DNA of 50,390 nucleotides from CAVPXC01 sp963709505 (GCA_963709505.1 CAVPXC010000025.1:1-50390), one strand, 5' to 3'. Positions 34,992 through 45,630 are shown, numbered from the stretch's first letter. The notes: generated from the letters alone by a model not told the origin. Program-made: numbers and translations.

Positions 34992-35756
34992 CTATCCGCT
35001 CGACCCCTCTGCCGGTGCAGGCTGAGAGTCGTCTGGAGCGGGTTCGCCCTCGGCATAGAAGATGTACCCGCTGCCACGCTTGGTGCGCAGATAGATCGGC
35101 TTTCTCGGATTGGGCTCGATGATGCCTCGCAGCCAGCTGATGTGCACGTCCAGCGTGCGCGTGTCTTCCAGATAGGAGGTGTTCCAGATCTCCTGCATGA
35201 TCTGGTGGCGTGAGACCGGTTCGCCGGCATGGCGCATGAGCAGCTCAAGCAGGGCGAAGAGCTTGGCTGTCAGGCGAGCTTCTCCGGCCGGGCCCACGAT
35301 CGTTCGCTCGACCAGGTCGAGTACGAAGGGACCCGCTACCAAGACCTGACGGCGCTCACCAGCCATCGCCTCTTCGAGTGTTTTAAGGATGCGGTTCCAT
35401 GGCGCCGGGCTGGGCACCAGATAGTCATAACTCAGGCTCGACAACGTGTTGGGCGGCGCAATCAGAATGATGCGAGCCGTAGGCGCGCGCTGGCGCAGTG
35501 AGCGCGCTAACGGCTCGGCTGAGACGCGCAGCGAAGATGCATCCAAGATAATGACATCGGCCGAGATGTTTGCCAGTTCGCGATGCGCGCGAGGCACGCT
35601 GGCGGCGAAAAGTACCAGAACCTGGTTCTGAGCGAGTTGTCGCCACAAGGGAGCGTAGCTATCCGGTTGACGGCCTATGAACAAAACGTATGTTGCCATG
35701 CCATGGGCTGCTAAAACCGCAGCTTCCCTACCTCCGATTGGCACCATCTCTTTCAC
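34992..35756 (-). CDS. OmpR/PhoB-type winged-helix regulator with degenerate receiver domain
   Basis: 254 residues. The C-terminal OmpR-type DNA-binding domain is complete: LTAKLFALLELLMRHAGEPV, TLDVHISWLRGIIE, RTKRGSGYIF. The N-terminal half keeps receiver topology and the phospho-site-like Asp (DVIILDAS), but the acidic pair is missing (VLFIGRQ instead of VDDD) and the conserved Lys is replaced (YLVPSPAP). It is therefore a pseudo-receiver unlikely to be switched by ordinary phosphorylation. GTG 35756 follows GGAGGG at good spacing. No histidine kinase is adjacent. Targets unknown; divergent from the DPM-like gene. Confidence 0.85.
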   Translation of the reverse strand: MKEMVPIGGREAAVLAAHGMATYVLFIGRQPDSYAPLWRQLAQNQVLVLFAASVPRAHRELANISADVIILDASSLRVSAEPLARSLRQRAPTARIILIAPPNTLSSLSYDYLVPSPAPWNRILKTLEEAMAGERRQVLVAGPFVLDLVERTIVGPAGEARLTAKLFALLELLMRHAGEPVSRHQIMQEIWNTSYLEDTRTLDVHISWLRGIIEPNPRKPIYLRTKRGSGYIFYAEGEPAPDDSQPAPAEGSSG

Positions 35757-35794
35757 AGCGACCCTCCACAGGGAACGCGCACGGTGACGTTCCT

Positions 35795-35822
35795 ATTATA
35801 ACTCTATGAGCGCTACGGTAAA
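35795..35822 (-). promoter_or_regulatory. Sigma-70-type promoter for the orphan regulator
   Basis: On the minus strand, TTTACC (35817-35822), 16 bp, perfect TATAAT (35795-35800), about 40 bp before the GTG. Confidence 0.5.
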
Positions 35823-35958
35823 AATCGAGATGACGCCAAAAAACATCCCCGCACTCCTCGCTGAGAACATCACCCTTTTCCCAGATCCGGCATGGGACCA
35901 GCCAAGGGGACCGACCGTGACACGTGCTTCGACCGGATCGAGAACGCCAGGACGTTCC

Positions 35959-36037
35959 GGGTGTATTTCAAGTTGGGGGCAGACCCTTCGGGTTTTCCGC
36001 AAACCCGAAGGGTCTGCCCCCAACTTGAAATACACCC
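35959..36037. repeat. Perfect 37-bp-arm hairpin between divergent genes
   Basis: Arms 35959-35995 and 36001-36037 are exact complements with the 5-nt loop TCCGC. The inner part agacccttcgggttt equals the arm at 26045. The loop with flanking bases (tttTCCGCaa) recurs in the hairpin at 42365-42396. It ends 16 bp before the -35 element of the DPM-like gene. Confidence 0.92.
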
Positions 36038-36053
36038 CGCGTTCGGTGTGGCA

Positions 36054-36082
36054 TTGACCGTTGGCCCACAAAGGTGTATAAT
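36054..36082 (+). promoter_or_regulatory. Sigma-70-type promoter giving a near-leaderless DPM-like mRNA
   Basis: TTGACC at 36054-36059, 17 bp spacing, perfect TATAAT at 36077-36082. The ATG begins at 36091, only 9 bases after the -10, so transcription should start within about two bases of the start codon. No ribosome binding site fits. Confidence 0.75.
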
Positions 36083-36090
36083 CCCTCGTC

Positions 36091-36951
36091 ATGACCGATA
36101 TCCAATCCCCGTCGCAGCCATCGGACCATCGCCCGAACTGGGCTACAGCTTCGATTTGTGTGGTCCTTCCCACTTACAACGAAGCTGATAACCTGCCTGC
36201 CATGGTGGCGGCCCTTCTCGCGCAGCCGTTGGACAAGTTGCAGATCGAGGTGGTCGATGACGAGTCGCCTGACGGCACAGGCCAGGTCGCCGATCGGCTG
36301 GCAAAGCATCACCCCGGCCGCATTCACGTGCTTCACCGAACCGGGAAACGCGGCCTCGGCCGCGCCTACGTCGACGGCTTTGCGGTCGCCCTGGCGAGTG
36401 GCGCTGAGTATATCATTCAGATGGACGCCGATTTTTCTCACGACCCCAATGACATCCCGCGTCTGTTGGAGGCTGTCCAGAATGCAGATGTGGCCGTGGG
36501 TTCCCGTTACGTGGAAGGGGGCGTTCTCGATCAGGAATGGAGCTGGTGGCGACGATTTCTCAGCTGGTTTGCTAACACGGTGTGGATCCAAACTGTGTTG
36601 GACCTGACCGTCCGCGATACGACAGCCGGTTTCAAATGCTGGCGGCGGGCAACGCTCGAAGGGATTGGGTTGGAACGCGTTCAATCCAACGGATACGTCT
36701 TTCAGGTCGAGATGAGTTACATGACCGAGCACTTGGGTTACAAAGTCGTAGAAGTTCCGATCTTCTTTGAAGATCGCCGTGTGGGACATTCAAAGATGAC
36801 TAACGGGGTTAAGTTCGAAGCCGCCTGGCGCACGTTGGAGATCCGGTGGCGTAATCGAAAACTCCAGCGAGTTTCATCGAGTTCTTCCCCCATGCTGGCG
36901 GATGGTCTCGCGCCCAAGACGCCAGGCACCGAAACCACGATCTGGTCCTAG
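36091..36951 (+). CDS. GT2 polyprenol-phosphate mannose synthase-like (DPM1-like) glycosyltransferase
   Basis: 286 residues. Seen: VVLPTYNEADNLPAM, VVDDESPDGTG, RTGKRGLGRAYVDGF, QMDADFSHDP (the DxD at 112-114), GSRYVEGG, and FFEDRRVGHSKM, the full DPM1 pattern. It would transfer mannose (or glucose) from a nucleotide sugar to polyprenyl phosphate at the inner face of the membrane. There is no C-terminal membrane domain, so it is the soluble single-domain type. The product is the donor for GT-C enzymes such as the GT39-like protein elsewhere in the window. Confidence 0.9.
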   Translation: MTDIQSPSQPSDHRPNWATASICVVLPTYNEADNLPAMVAALLAQPLDKLQIEVVDDESPDGTGQVADRLAKHHPGRIHVLHRTGKRGLGRAYVDGFAVALASGAEYIIQMDADFSHDPNDIPRLLEAVQNADVAVGSRYVEGGVLDQEWSWWRRFLSWFANTVWIQTVLDLTVRDTTAGFKCWRRATLEGIGLERVQSNGYVFQVEMSYMTEHLGYKVVEVPIFFEDRRVGHSKMTNGVKFEAAWRTLEIRWRNRKLQRVSSSSSPMLADGLAPKTPGTETTIWS

Positions 36952-37022
36952 GCCTGGGGGAATCTCAGGCAAGCATCATGCGCTCTCGCCGATCGTTTCA
37001 ACGCACGAGTCTTTCATAGCCT

Positions 37023-40000
37023 ATGCGCCGACTTGCCAAGAATCGCAGCGTCCTGGCAGGAGTGATCCTGCTTCTGGTGCCGCTGATTTGGTTTGCACCG
37101 GTTGTACTGGGCGGCAAAACCCTCTTGCCGGCGGATAACCTCTATCAGTTCCAGCCCTGGGCCTCGCTGGCCGGCCCGGCCGGTGTGGGCGTTCCACACA
37201 ACGAACTGCTCAGCGATTTGGTGCTGGAGAACTACGTTTGGAAGACTTTCCTGCGCCAGGCGATCTCCCAGGGGGAGCTGCCGCTTTGGAACCCCTATCT
37301 GTTTAGCGGCGTACCCTTTCTCGCGGCTGGACAACATTCCGCACTCTATCCCCTAAGCCTGGTCTTCTACGCGCTGCCGCTGCCGTTAGCCTATGGCGTG
37401 TTCACATGGCTGCAGCTCGCCATCGCCGGGCTTGGCATGTTCCTCTTTGGCCGCGCCCTGCGGCTGGGCCGTGCTGCCAGCCTCTTCGCCGGCCTGGCGA
37501 TGATGTTCAGCGGTTTCTTCATCGTCAGCGTCGTCTTCAGCATGATCATCGCCGCCGCAGCCTGGCTGCCCTGGCTGCTTGCGTGCATCGAAATGATCGT
37601 CCGCAAGCAGGAAGACAAGGGCGATGTGCCCTACTCGCCTATCCCCTACGTCATCGGCGGCGCCGTGATTCTGGGGATTCAAGCGCTGGCCGGCCATCCG
37701 GAGATTACGGTCATTACGCTCCTGACCGCCGGTTTCTATGCCTTCGTTCGCCTGTTGATGGCCTGGCGGCGGCTGGGTACGCTGCGACGGCCGATCCGTC
37801 TGGCCGGCTGGCTGTTGGTTATGGTCGTCCTCGGTGTCTCCCTCGGAGCGATCCAGCTCGTCCCGCTGTTCGAGTTGGTCAGCACGAGCTTTCGCCAGGG
37901 CTCGGCCAGTTACGACCAGGTAGTAGGATGGGCCTGGCCCGCACGGCAGATCATCACCTTCTTGTTGCCCGATTTCTTCGGCAATCCCTCACACCACGGC
38001 TGGTGGGATCCATTCCTGCGGGCCTGGCGGTCCGCCGGGCCCAACAGCCTGGGTGAGCCGGTGCGCGATGTTTTCTGGGGCGTCAAGAACTACGTCGAGG
38101 GCGGCAACTATCTCGGCATTTTGACGCTCGTGCTGGCTGTTGTCGCCGTCGTTGGGGCAGGTGTCACGTCTAGGGTGTCAGGTGTCAGGTCGCGAGGGGC
38201 AGGTGTCAAGTCGCACGAAGCCCCGGAGCGAAGCGAAGCGAAGGGGGCAGACGACGAAGTCCTCTGGCTCTTTCTCAAAACGGGGACTTGTTCAGTATCC
38301 AACCTGCCGCTTCGGACCTGACACTGACACGACTGACACCTGCCCTGCGACCTGCGCCTTGTCTGGCTGTTAGCCGCCCTGGCGCTCGCCAGCCTGCTTT
38401 TCGCTTTTGGCACACCGCTCTATGCCCTGTTGTTTTACGGTGTACCTGGCTATAAACAGTTGCACTCCGCCTTTCGTTGGGTATTTCCATATACGGTAGC
38501 CATGGCGGCGTTGTCCGGGTTTGGGCTGCAGATGCTCCAAAATTGGCTCGAGGGCGGGCTGAACAAGGGGCAGGCCGGCACACGACCGGCACCGATCGCC
38601 AGAACGATCGCGCGATGGATCGCAGGTGTGACCCTGGTCGCAGGAATTGGCGCACTGGCTGCTGCTCTGGTCAGTATGCTGGCGCCGGGACCGTTTGCTG
38701 CGCTCGGCCAGCGCGTCGTGAACTCGTCCGACCTGGCGCGCGCCGTGTTTGCCAATGGTCAGGATTTTTGGGGCTATCAGTGGCGCAACCTGTTCCATTT
38801 CGGCCTCTTCGCAACCTTGGCCGGCCTCTGGCTGCTCTATGCAACTCGACGTCCACGCTCCACAAACTCTGACCCCAAGAGTCGCCGTTCCGTCCTGGAT
38901 CCTTCCCGCCGCCGCCATTCTGGTTCTGGTGCTCGACCTCTTTCTGGTCCTGGGCGATTTCAATCCCGCCACCGATCCTGATCTTCTGGAAACCACGCCG
39001 CCCAGCATTGCCTTCTTGCAGCAGGACAAAGACCTTTGGCGTGTGACCTCCTTCGAGGGCCCGGGCACCACCAAGACTCTCAACGCCAACACGGCCTGGC
39101 TGAGTGGCTTGCAGGACGTGCGCGGCTACGACTTGATCATCCCGCGCCAGTACGTCGAGTATATGAAGGCCATCGAGCCGCAGGGCCAGCTGCTCTACAA
39201 CCGAATCTCGCCGTACTACGACCCTGCCAGCCTGGACGACCCGCTGACTGACCTGCTCGGCGTCAAGTACGTCGTGAGCGAGCTCCCGCTGGATGTGTCT
39301 GGTTGGGAGAAGGTTTACGACGAGGAAGTGAGCATCTACCGCAACGCCGATGCTTTCCCACGCGCTTTTATTGCCGCTCGGGCCGAACTGGCGCCGCCCG
39401 GCGATGTGCTCACACGGACGCGTCAGGTTGATCTGCACGATGTGGTGATGCTTGAGGCTGGTAATACAGCGCTGCGTGAGGGCGAGGGTCTGGCAGCGAG
39501 TGGTTTCAAGCGTTTGCCCGCCGAATATGCGGGCCGCATGCCGGCAGACGAGCTGCCGCCGGCAGCCTCGCCACAGGTGCGCACGGCGACAGTCAGCGAT
39601 TATGGCCTGCGCCAGGTCCTGGTCGACGTCAACCTGAGCGATCGCGGCTGGCTGGTGTTGACCGACGCCTGGTTCCCTGGTTGGAAGGCCTACCTGCGGC
39701 CGTTTGGCGAGACCGGTGAGGGTGTCGATGCAGAAGGCAATCCGCTGGAAATGGAACTGCCGGTCTTCCGGGCCGATGGCAATTTCCGGGCGGTCTACAT
39801 CCCGCAGGACGGGCAGTGGACGGTGCGTTTCGTCTATTCACCCCGCTCCGTACAAACCGGCGCATACGTCAGCTTCCTGGCAGCGATCTGCCTGATGTTG
39901 TTGGCCGGGTTATGGGCCTGGGGCCGTTTCTACCGCGAGATCGACGACGAGAACGCTGAGGTGCGGCGCGTTGCCAAGAACAGCGCCGTGCTGATGATTT

Positions 40001-41430
40001 TGTCGCTGCTGAACCGGGGCATCGACTTCGCCTTCGCCATGCTGCGATTGCGTATCTTGGGACCCATAGGCGAAGGCAGCTACGCGTTTGTCATCTCGAT
40101 CTATGGCTTTTTCGAGATCGTCGTGCGCTATGGGCTCGGAACCCTTCTTACGCGCGACGTCGCCCAGGAGAAAGACCAGGCGGGTCGCTACCTGACCAAC
40201 GTGTTGGGGCTGCGTCTTATTATCTACGCCCTTTCCATCCCAGTGGTGATTCTGGTGGCGGGACTCTATGCCGCAGGCGGTGACCTTTCGACGGCCGAGG
40301 CGCAAACTCTGGCCCTTTTTATGGTCTCGCTGTTCTTTGCAACCTTGTCAGACAGCTTTAGCGCCGTCTTTATCGCCTATGAGGAGATGGAGTATCCGGC
40401 CGGTATCTCCACCGCCATCGTGGTGGCCAAGGTTGCATTGGGAGGGCTGGTGCTTTTGCCGCCGTTCAACGCCGGATTCGTCGGCCTGGCCGCGGTCAGC
40501 CTGGTGATGAACATTGTGCAGTCTGTTTGGCTTTGGACCAGCATGCGCAAGCGCATCCCCTTACGCCTGGGTGGGCTGGACCGTGCGTTGCAGCGCACCA
40601 TGGCGGTTCAGGCCTTCCCGCTGATGCTGAACCATTTGCTGAGCAACATCTTCTGGCGCATCGACCTGTGGTTGCTCAAGGCGTTGGCGAGCACTGCGTC
40701 TGTCGGCATTTATTCGGCAGGCGTCAAGTACCTCGATGGCTTCAACGTCATTCCCAGTTACTTCACAATCGCTCTCTTCCCACTGATGAGCCGCTACGCC
40801 AAGGACAGCCGCGAGTCGCTGGTGCGCGCCTACGAGCTGGCCATCAGATTGTTAGTCATGGTGGCTTTGCCCATTGCGATTTCGGTCACCGTGTTGTCGA
40901 CACCGCTCATTCGTATCCTTGGCGGCTCGGCCTTCCTGCCTGACTCGGCCATTGCGCTCACGATCTTGATCTGGTCGATTCCGATCGGCTTTGTCAACAG
41001 TGTCACTCAGTACGCGTTGATCGCGATCGGCCAGCAGCGCTTTTTGACCAAGGCCTTTGTCATTGGCGTGGTTTTCAACATCTCGGCCAACCTGGTCATG
41101 ATCCCGCGTTTTGGCTACAAAGGTGCGGCCCTTGTCACAATTCTGAGCGAGTTCAGCCTGTTTTTTCCATTCTACTACGCCGTGCGCAAGCATCTGACGC
41201 CACTGCCTTGGGTCGACCTGGTCTGGCGCCAGGCCGTTGCTGCGGCCGGCATGGGCCTGACCGCGTACCTCCTCCACCGGTCGCCTTGGGCTGCCACCGG
41301 TGTGAGCCTGGTTGTTTACGCCGGCGTACTTGTTCTGCTCGGCACCTTCCGCAACCCGGACATCCAGCGGGTACTGCAAGTCGTGCCGTTTCTGAAGCGC
41401 AAGAACGCGTCTACAATGTCAGGAGACTGA
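37023..41430 (+). CDS. YfhO-family membrane protein fused to a polysaccharide flippase, interrupted
   Basis: About 1400 residues if repaired. Part 1 (37023 to about 39900) is YfhO-like: ADNLYQFQPW, GELPLWNPYLFSGVPFLA and GHPEITVITL among many membrane helices, and a soluble part near the end (YDLIIPRQYVEYM, GWLVLTDAWFPGWKAYL). Part 2 (from about 39960) is a Wzx/MATE-like flippase: LLNRGIDFAFAMLRLRILGP, LGTLLTRDVAQ, RIDLWLLKALAS, GIYSAGVKYLDG. A continuous frame runs from part 1 into part 2, so the fusion is real. The frame is broken by a 191-bp inverted-repeat insertion (38155-38345, with in-frame stops) and by one indel near 38830-38890. It should glycosylate or export lipid-linked glycans; the DPM-like gene lies 71 bp upstream. 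Confidence 0.8.
38155..38345. mobile_element. 191-bp inverted-repeat element inserted in the YfhO-flippase gene
   Basis: The ends gggcaggtgtca (38155-38166) and tgacacctgccc (38334-38345) are exact complements. Inside, GGTGTCA heptads recur in phase (38164-38210), and gagcgaagcgaagcgaag lies near the middle. Both flanks encode YfhO sequence in the same frame, but the element carries TGA stops at 38319, 38325 and 38334. It has no coding capacity for a transposase, so any movement would be by another element. Confidence 0.65.
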
Positions 41431-41432
41431 CC

Positions 41433-42350
41433 ATGGAAGTCCGGCAAATTGCAAACAGCGCAGCGGCGCTGCGCTTTGGACACTGGCTTGGCGGGCATTT
41501 GCCTTTGAGAACTGGCTATGCGCTTGCCGACGGCGTCAGCGGCTTACTTGCCCGGCGCAAAGGTTCAACACTGATGCGCATCCTTCACAGTAATCTGCGT
41601 GTCGTGCTAGGGCCGGATGCGAGCGACAAACAAGTCCATGCGACCGCACGCGCGGTGCTCGGCCACGCCGGGCGATCCTATTTCGATTTGTATCATGCGG
41701 TGGCTGTAGGCCCGGAGACTCTTGTGGCTTCAGTCAAGAGTGGTCCCCTGGTCGACCACTACCTGGACCGGATAAAGAGAGAAGGACGTGGTACTGTCCT
41801 TGTCAGCGCGCATATGAGCAACTTCGACCTGGCCGGGCTTGCATTTGCCTATCGGGGTGTGCACATGACGGCGTTGGGTTATGCCTCCCCCACCAGCGGC
41901 TATGACCTCCAAAATCAGATCCGGATGGCTGGCGGCCTCGATGTGCTTCCGATCGACGTTTCCGCTCTGCGAAAGTCGATTGAAATCCTCCGTCGCGGCG
42001 GTATTGTAGGTACCGGCATCGACCGTCCCGATCCGTTTGGTGGCGGCGAGATGGTGCCGTTTTTTGGCCGTCCCGCACGCTTGCCGGTTGGCCCTGTTCG
42101 CCTGGCCATGCAGACCGGCTCGCCTATTGTGACGACGCATTGTGAGTATCGAGAGACCGACAACTCCTATGTTGTGCACATCTCGCGCTGGCTGGAAATG
42201 GAGCACGTCGGCAGTCGCCAAGAGGATGTCATGCACAACGCACGCCGGGTACTTGAGATCTTCGAAGCTCTGATCGCCGCGCGGCCGGAGCAGTGGCTGA
42301 TGTTCTATCCGGTGTGGGAGGAAGAGTTGGTAGTGAACAGTAAACAGTGA
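41433..42350 (+). CDS. LpxL/HtrB-like lysophospholipid acyltransferase (PIM acyltransferase-like)
   Basis: 305 residues from ATG 41433; AGGAGAC lies just upstream, and it starts 2 bp after the previous stop. HMSNFD (His127, Asp132) is the HX4D catalytic motif; GGLDVLPIDVSALRKSIEIL, GGEMVPFFGRPARLPVGPVR and YRETDNSY are typical of the LABLAT group. It transfers an acyl chain to a glycolipid at the inner face of the membrane. In a lineage without classic LPS, a phosphatidylinositol-mannoside-like acceptor is plausible and would fit with the DPM-like gene. Its last residues (VVNSKQ) come from a GTGAACA heptad array. Confidence 0.85.
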   Translation: MEVRQIANSAAALRFGHWLGGHLPLRTGYALADGVSGLLARRKGSTLMRILHSNLRVVLGPDASDKQVHATARAVLGHAGRSYFDLYHAVAVGPETLVASVKSGPLVDHYLDRIKREGRGTVLVSAHMSNFDLAGLAFAYRGVHMTALGYASPTSGYDLQNQIRMAGGLDVLPIDVSALRKSIEILRRGGIVGTGIDRPDPFGGGEMVPFFGRPARLPVGPVRLAMQTGSPIVTTHCEYRETDNSYVVHISRWLEMEHVGSRQEDVMHNARRVLEIFEALIAARPEQWLMFYPVWEEELVVNSKQ

Positions 42351-42396
42351 ACAGTCCAACTATCGACCTCCGGGGTTTTCCGCAACCCCGGAGGTC
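42331..42396. repeat. Short GTGAACA heptads followed by a GACCTCCGGGG hairpin
   Basis: Heptads (gtagtga-acagtaa-acagtga-acagtcc) at 42331-42358 are followed by the hairpin 42365-42377/42384-42396 (gacctccggggtt, loop TTCCGC). The loop is shared with the element at 35959. The rest of the 275-bp gap to the next gene holds only a weak TAAAAT at 42486 and the ribosome site AGGAGG at 42611. Confidence 0.75.
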
Positions 42397-42625
42397 TGTC
42401 CTATCACCCATATCGCCAGGGTGCACGGTACGGCGGGGAAAATGATGTGCGCGACCACTCGTTTCAGGTCGCGGATACTTTGTGATAAAATGGCTCGACG
42501 TTCAGCCCGATCGTTGTGGTGGTGAGGCGGCAAGCCAAGAAGCCCTAATGCTTCCGCGGGTGATCTGTGTCATTCGCTCTCTTCCCATCACTGCGACCAT
42601 CACCCCAAATAGGAGGAAATACTTC

Positions 42626-45537
42626 GTGAATCGCATCGCATCCTGTATCTGTTGATTGCGCTTGCCCTGGTGCTGGCGCCCATGGCGGCCTATGCCGCTC
42701 CCACTCCGACTGGCTTCGACGACGCCGGAGCCAATGGTGGCACCATTCAGACGGCCGCACCGGCAAAGGGATCCGAGGGGCAGGACGCCTCGTGCGCTCT
42801 GCTTGACGATGCCACGGCTCGCGGCAAGATGTCGGGCATGTTCGAGACCAAGCTCTTGATCGCCTGCGGACGCCAAAACGAGTTGGGCCAGGGCAAGTCA
42901 CAGGACGCCTTTGGCGGTGAGGCGATTCCGGGCCTCGCCCCCCTGCTGGGCGTCGACGTGCTGGTCAACAACCCGGCGCTCGACACGGGTGGCACAAGCC
43001 ACACCCAAAGCGAGACCTCCCTCACCCGCAACGATACCACCGGCACGCTCTGCTCGGCCTACAATAACTCGTACAGCGGTGTCACCCAGCTTATCGGCTA
43101 CACCGGCTTTAGCCGGTCAACCGACGGAGGCGCCACCTGGGTCGACAAGGGCGCCATACCGCAAGGTGGTGGGGGCGAGAGCTTCGGCGACCCCAGTGTG
43201 GTCTGGCGCAAGTCGGATGGCGCCTTCTACATCGCAACGCTGCACACCAACGGCTTGGGTTTGTGGAAGTCCACCAACGACTGCGACACCTTCACCTGGA
43301 TCGGCATGATCAGTACGGGTGGGGGGAACGACGATAAGGAACTGATGGCCATTGAAAACAACGTGGCCAGCCCCTTCTACGGCCGGATTTACGTCGCCTG
43401 GACCGACTTCAACGTCGGCGGGCAGATCCGATCGAAATACTCGACCAACGGCGGCACTACATGGTCAGCACCGCTGACGCTGAGTGCTTCAGGTGCTGAT
43501 GTCCAAGGCGCCTGGCCCTATGTTGGTCCTAACGGCGACATCTTTGTAGCCTGGGTGCGCTGGAACCCTTACCCGAACGGCCCCATCGACATTCAGGTTG
43601 TCCGCTCGACCAACGGTGGCACGACCTTTACGCCGGTCACCAACCCGCTGACCGGCGGCATCAACCCGCAGGCGTCCGGTCCTACCGCCACGTGCGGACG
43701 GCCAGCCTTGAACGGCAACATCCGCTACCTCCCCTCGCCGCAGATCACAGTGACCCCCAACGGCCACCTGCACGTAATCTACGCGCGCGACCCCGACGGC
43801 CTCAACACCGGCGACGTGATCAACGTCTACTACCGGCGCTCGAACGACAACGGCGCCACCTGGGGGCCGGAATTCCTGTTGAACGACGACGGCACAACGC
43901 GTGACCAGTTCTTCCCGACCATCAGCGCCGGCCCCACCGGGCGCGTAGTGGCGACTTGGTATGATCGACGGCTGGACGCCAATAACCTGCTGTTCGACTA
44001 CTACATGCGGGTCTCGCACGACGGCGGCGCCACCTGGCAGCCCAGCCAGCGCGTGAGCGACGTCTCATCGCCGGTCTATATCGATCCTGCCCTGGCTGTC
44101 TGCTATCATGGCGACTACGACCAGCAGATCCAGGATGCAGGTTTTGGCTACATCGGCTGGTCCGACGACCGTAACATTCAGAGCGGTCACCAGGACCCCG
44201 ACGTGTGGTTCGACAAGGAGGCCTTCGCTCCTGACTACACGCTCGACGTGACTCCTGCCAGCCTAGCGATCTGCGCGCCGGCCGATGCGGTCTACACCGT
44301 CAACGTCGGCTCGATCCTGGGCTACACCGACCCTGTGACCCTTGGCGTCAGCGGCAACCCGGCTAGCACCACTACCAACTTCAGCGTCAACCCGGTCACG
44401 CCGGCCGGCAGCAGCACGCTGACCATCGGCAATACAGGTTCGGCTGCAGCAGGCAGCTCCACGCTCACCGTTTCTGCCAGTTCGACCAGCGGCCCGAAAA
44501 CTGCCAACGTGACTCTCAACCTCTACACGGCAGCAGCCGGCCAGCCGGTGTTGACCTCCCCGGCCAACGTGCCGGTCCCGCCCACCTTCACCTGGGCCGC
44601 GGCCGCACAGGCTGGAACCTACAGCATCCAAATCGCCACCGATGCCGCTTTCACCAACATCGTGGATCAGGCTAGCGGCCTGACCGGCACGACCTACACG
44701 GCGATGGCGTCGCTCAACACCAACACGGTGTACTACTGGCGGGTCTTGGCCACCAACGCCTGTGGCGCCAGCGCCTACTCTGCGGTCTTCAACTTCCGAA
44801 CCGTGGCCGCTCCCGGGGACTGCGCCGCGGGTACTACCCCCAATATTCTCTTCACTGACGGCTTCAAGTCCGGCATCGGTGGCTGGACCACAAGCGGCAC
44901 GGGCAGCACCTGGGCCATCAGCACCAACGCGTCCTACGTCCATAGCGGCGCCCAGGCCATGCACGCCACCGACCCGGCTACTGTCAGCGACCAACGGTTA
45001 GTCTCTCCGTCTGTGACGCTTCCCACCGGGCAGAACCCAGTCGTCCTCAAGTTTTGGAACTTCCAGACCCTGGAGTCGAGCAGCGCGACCGCCTGCTTCG
45101 ACGGAGGGATCCTGGAGGTTTCCACCAACGGCGGCACGACCTGGACCCAGGTGCCTACTGCCAACCTGCTGACCGACCCGTATGACGGCACGGTCTCAAG
45201 CAGTTTTGGCAACCCACTTGCCACCCTGCCGGCGTGGTGCGGAGATCCGCAACCGTATCTTAACAGCATTGTCGATGTCTCCTCCTACGCCGGCCAGACG
45301 GTACAGTTCCGCTTCCGTCTTGGCAGCGACAACTCGGTCAACCGGACCGATGGCTGGAACATCGACGACGTGATTGTGCAGAGCTGCCAGACGCCCACCG
45401 CAGTCACCCTGACTGACCTGTCGGTCAATGCTGGCGCCAATCAAGCCACCGTGCCGGTAGGCCTGCCGATCGCTGCGTTGCCGGCCGCCGCCGGCGCAGC
45501 CATGGCCGCCGTCTACCTGCTGCGCCGGCGGCGCTAA
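42626..45537 (+). CDS. Large secreted Asp-box (sialidase-fold-like) protein with C-terminal membrane anchor, one frame break
   Basis: About 970 residues. The start GTG 42626 follows AGGAGG; one indel near 42642 must be corrected so that MNRIAS joins the signal peptide YLLIALALVLAPMAAYA. A six-bladed propeller is suggested by repeated Asp boxes: STDGGATW, STNGGTTW, STNGGTTF, SNDNGATW, SHDGGATW. Then come an Ig-like part (TLDVTPASLAIC), a fibronectin-III-like part (FTWAAAAQAGTYSIQI) and a jelly-roll part with STNGGTTW, ending in GWNIDDVIVQ. The end is a helix plus RRRR, a sorting-signal layout. Sialidase catalytic residues (Arg triad, Tyr/Glu) are not evident, so a binding or structural role is equally possible. 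Confidence 0.75.
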
Positions 45538-45594
45538 GTTTTCGGCTAGTTCTGTCGGTGCGTTGAGTACTGATAGCTTGTCGAACAGTGGGCC

Positions 45595-45630
45595 ACGCCC
45601 CCTGGGGTTGGAGAAAACCCCAGGGGGCGT
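45595..45630 (+). terminator. GC-rich hairpin after the Asp-box protein
   Basis: 15-bp perfect arms (acgccccctggggtt) with loop GGAGAA, 57 bp after the stop. There is no long T-run, but position and stability suit a terminator. Confidence 0.65.
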
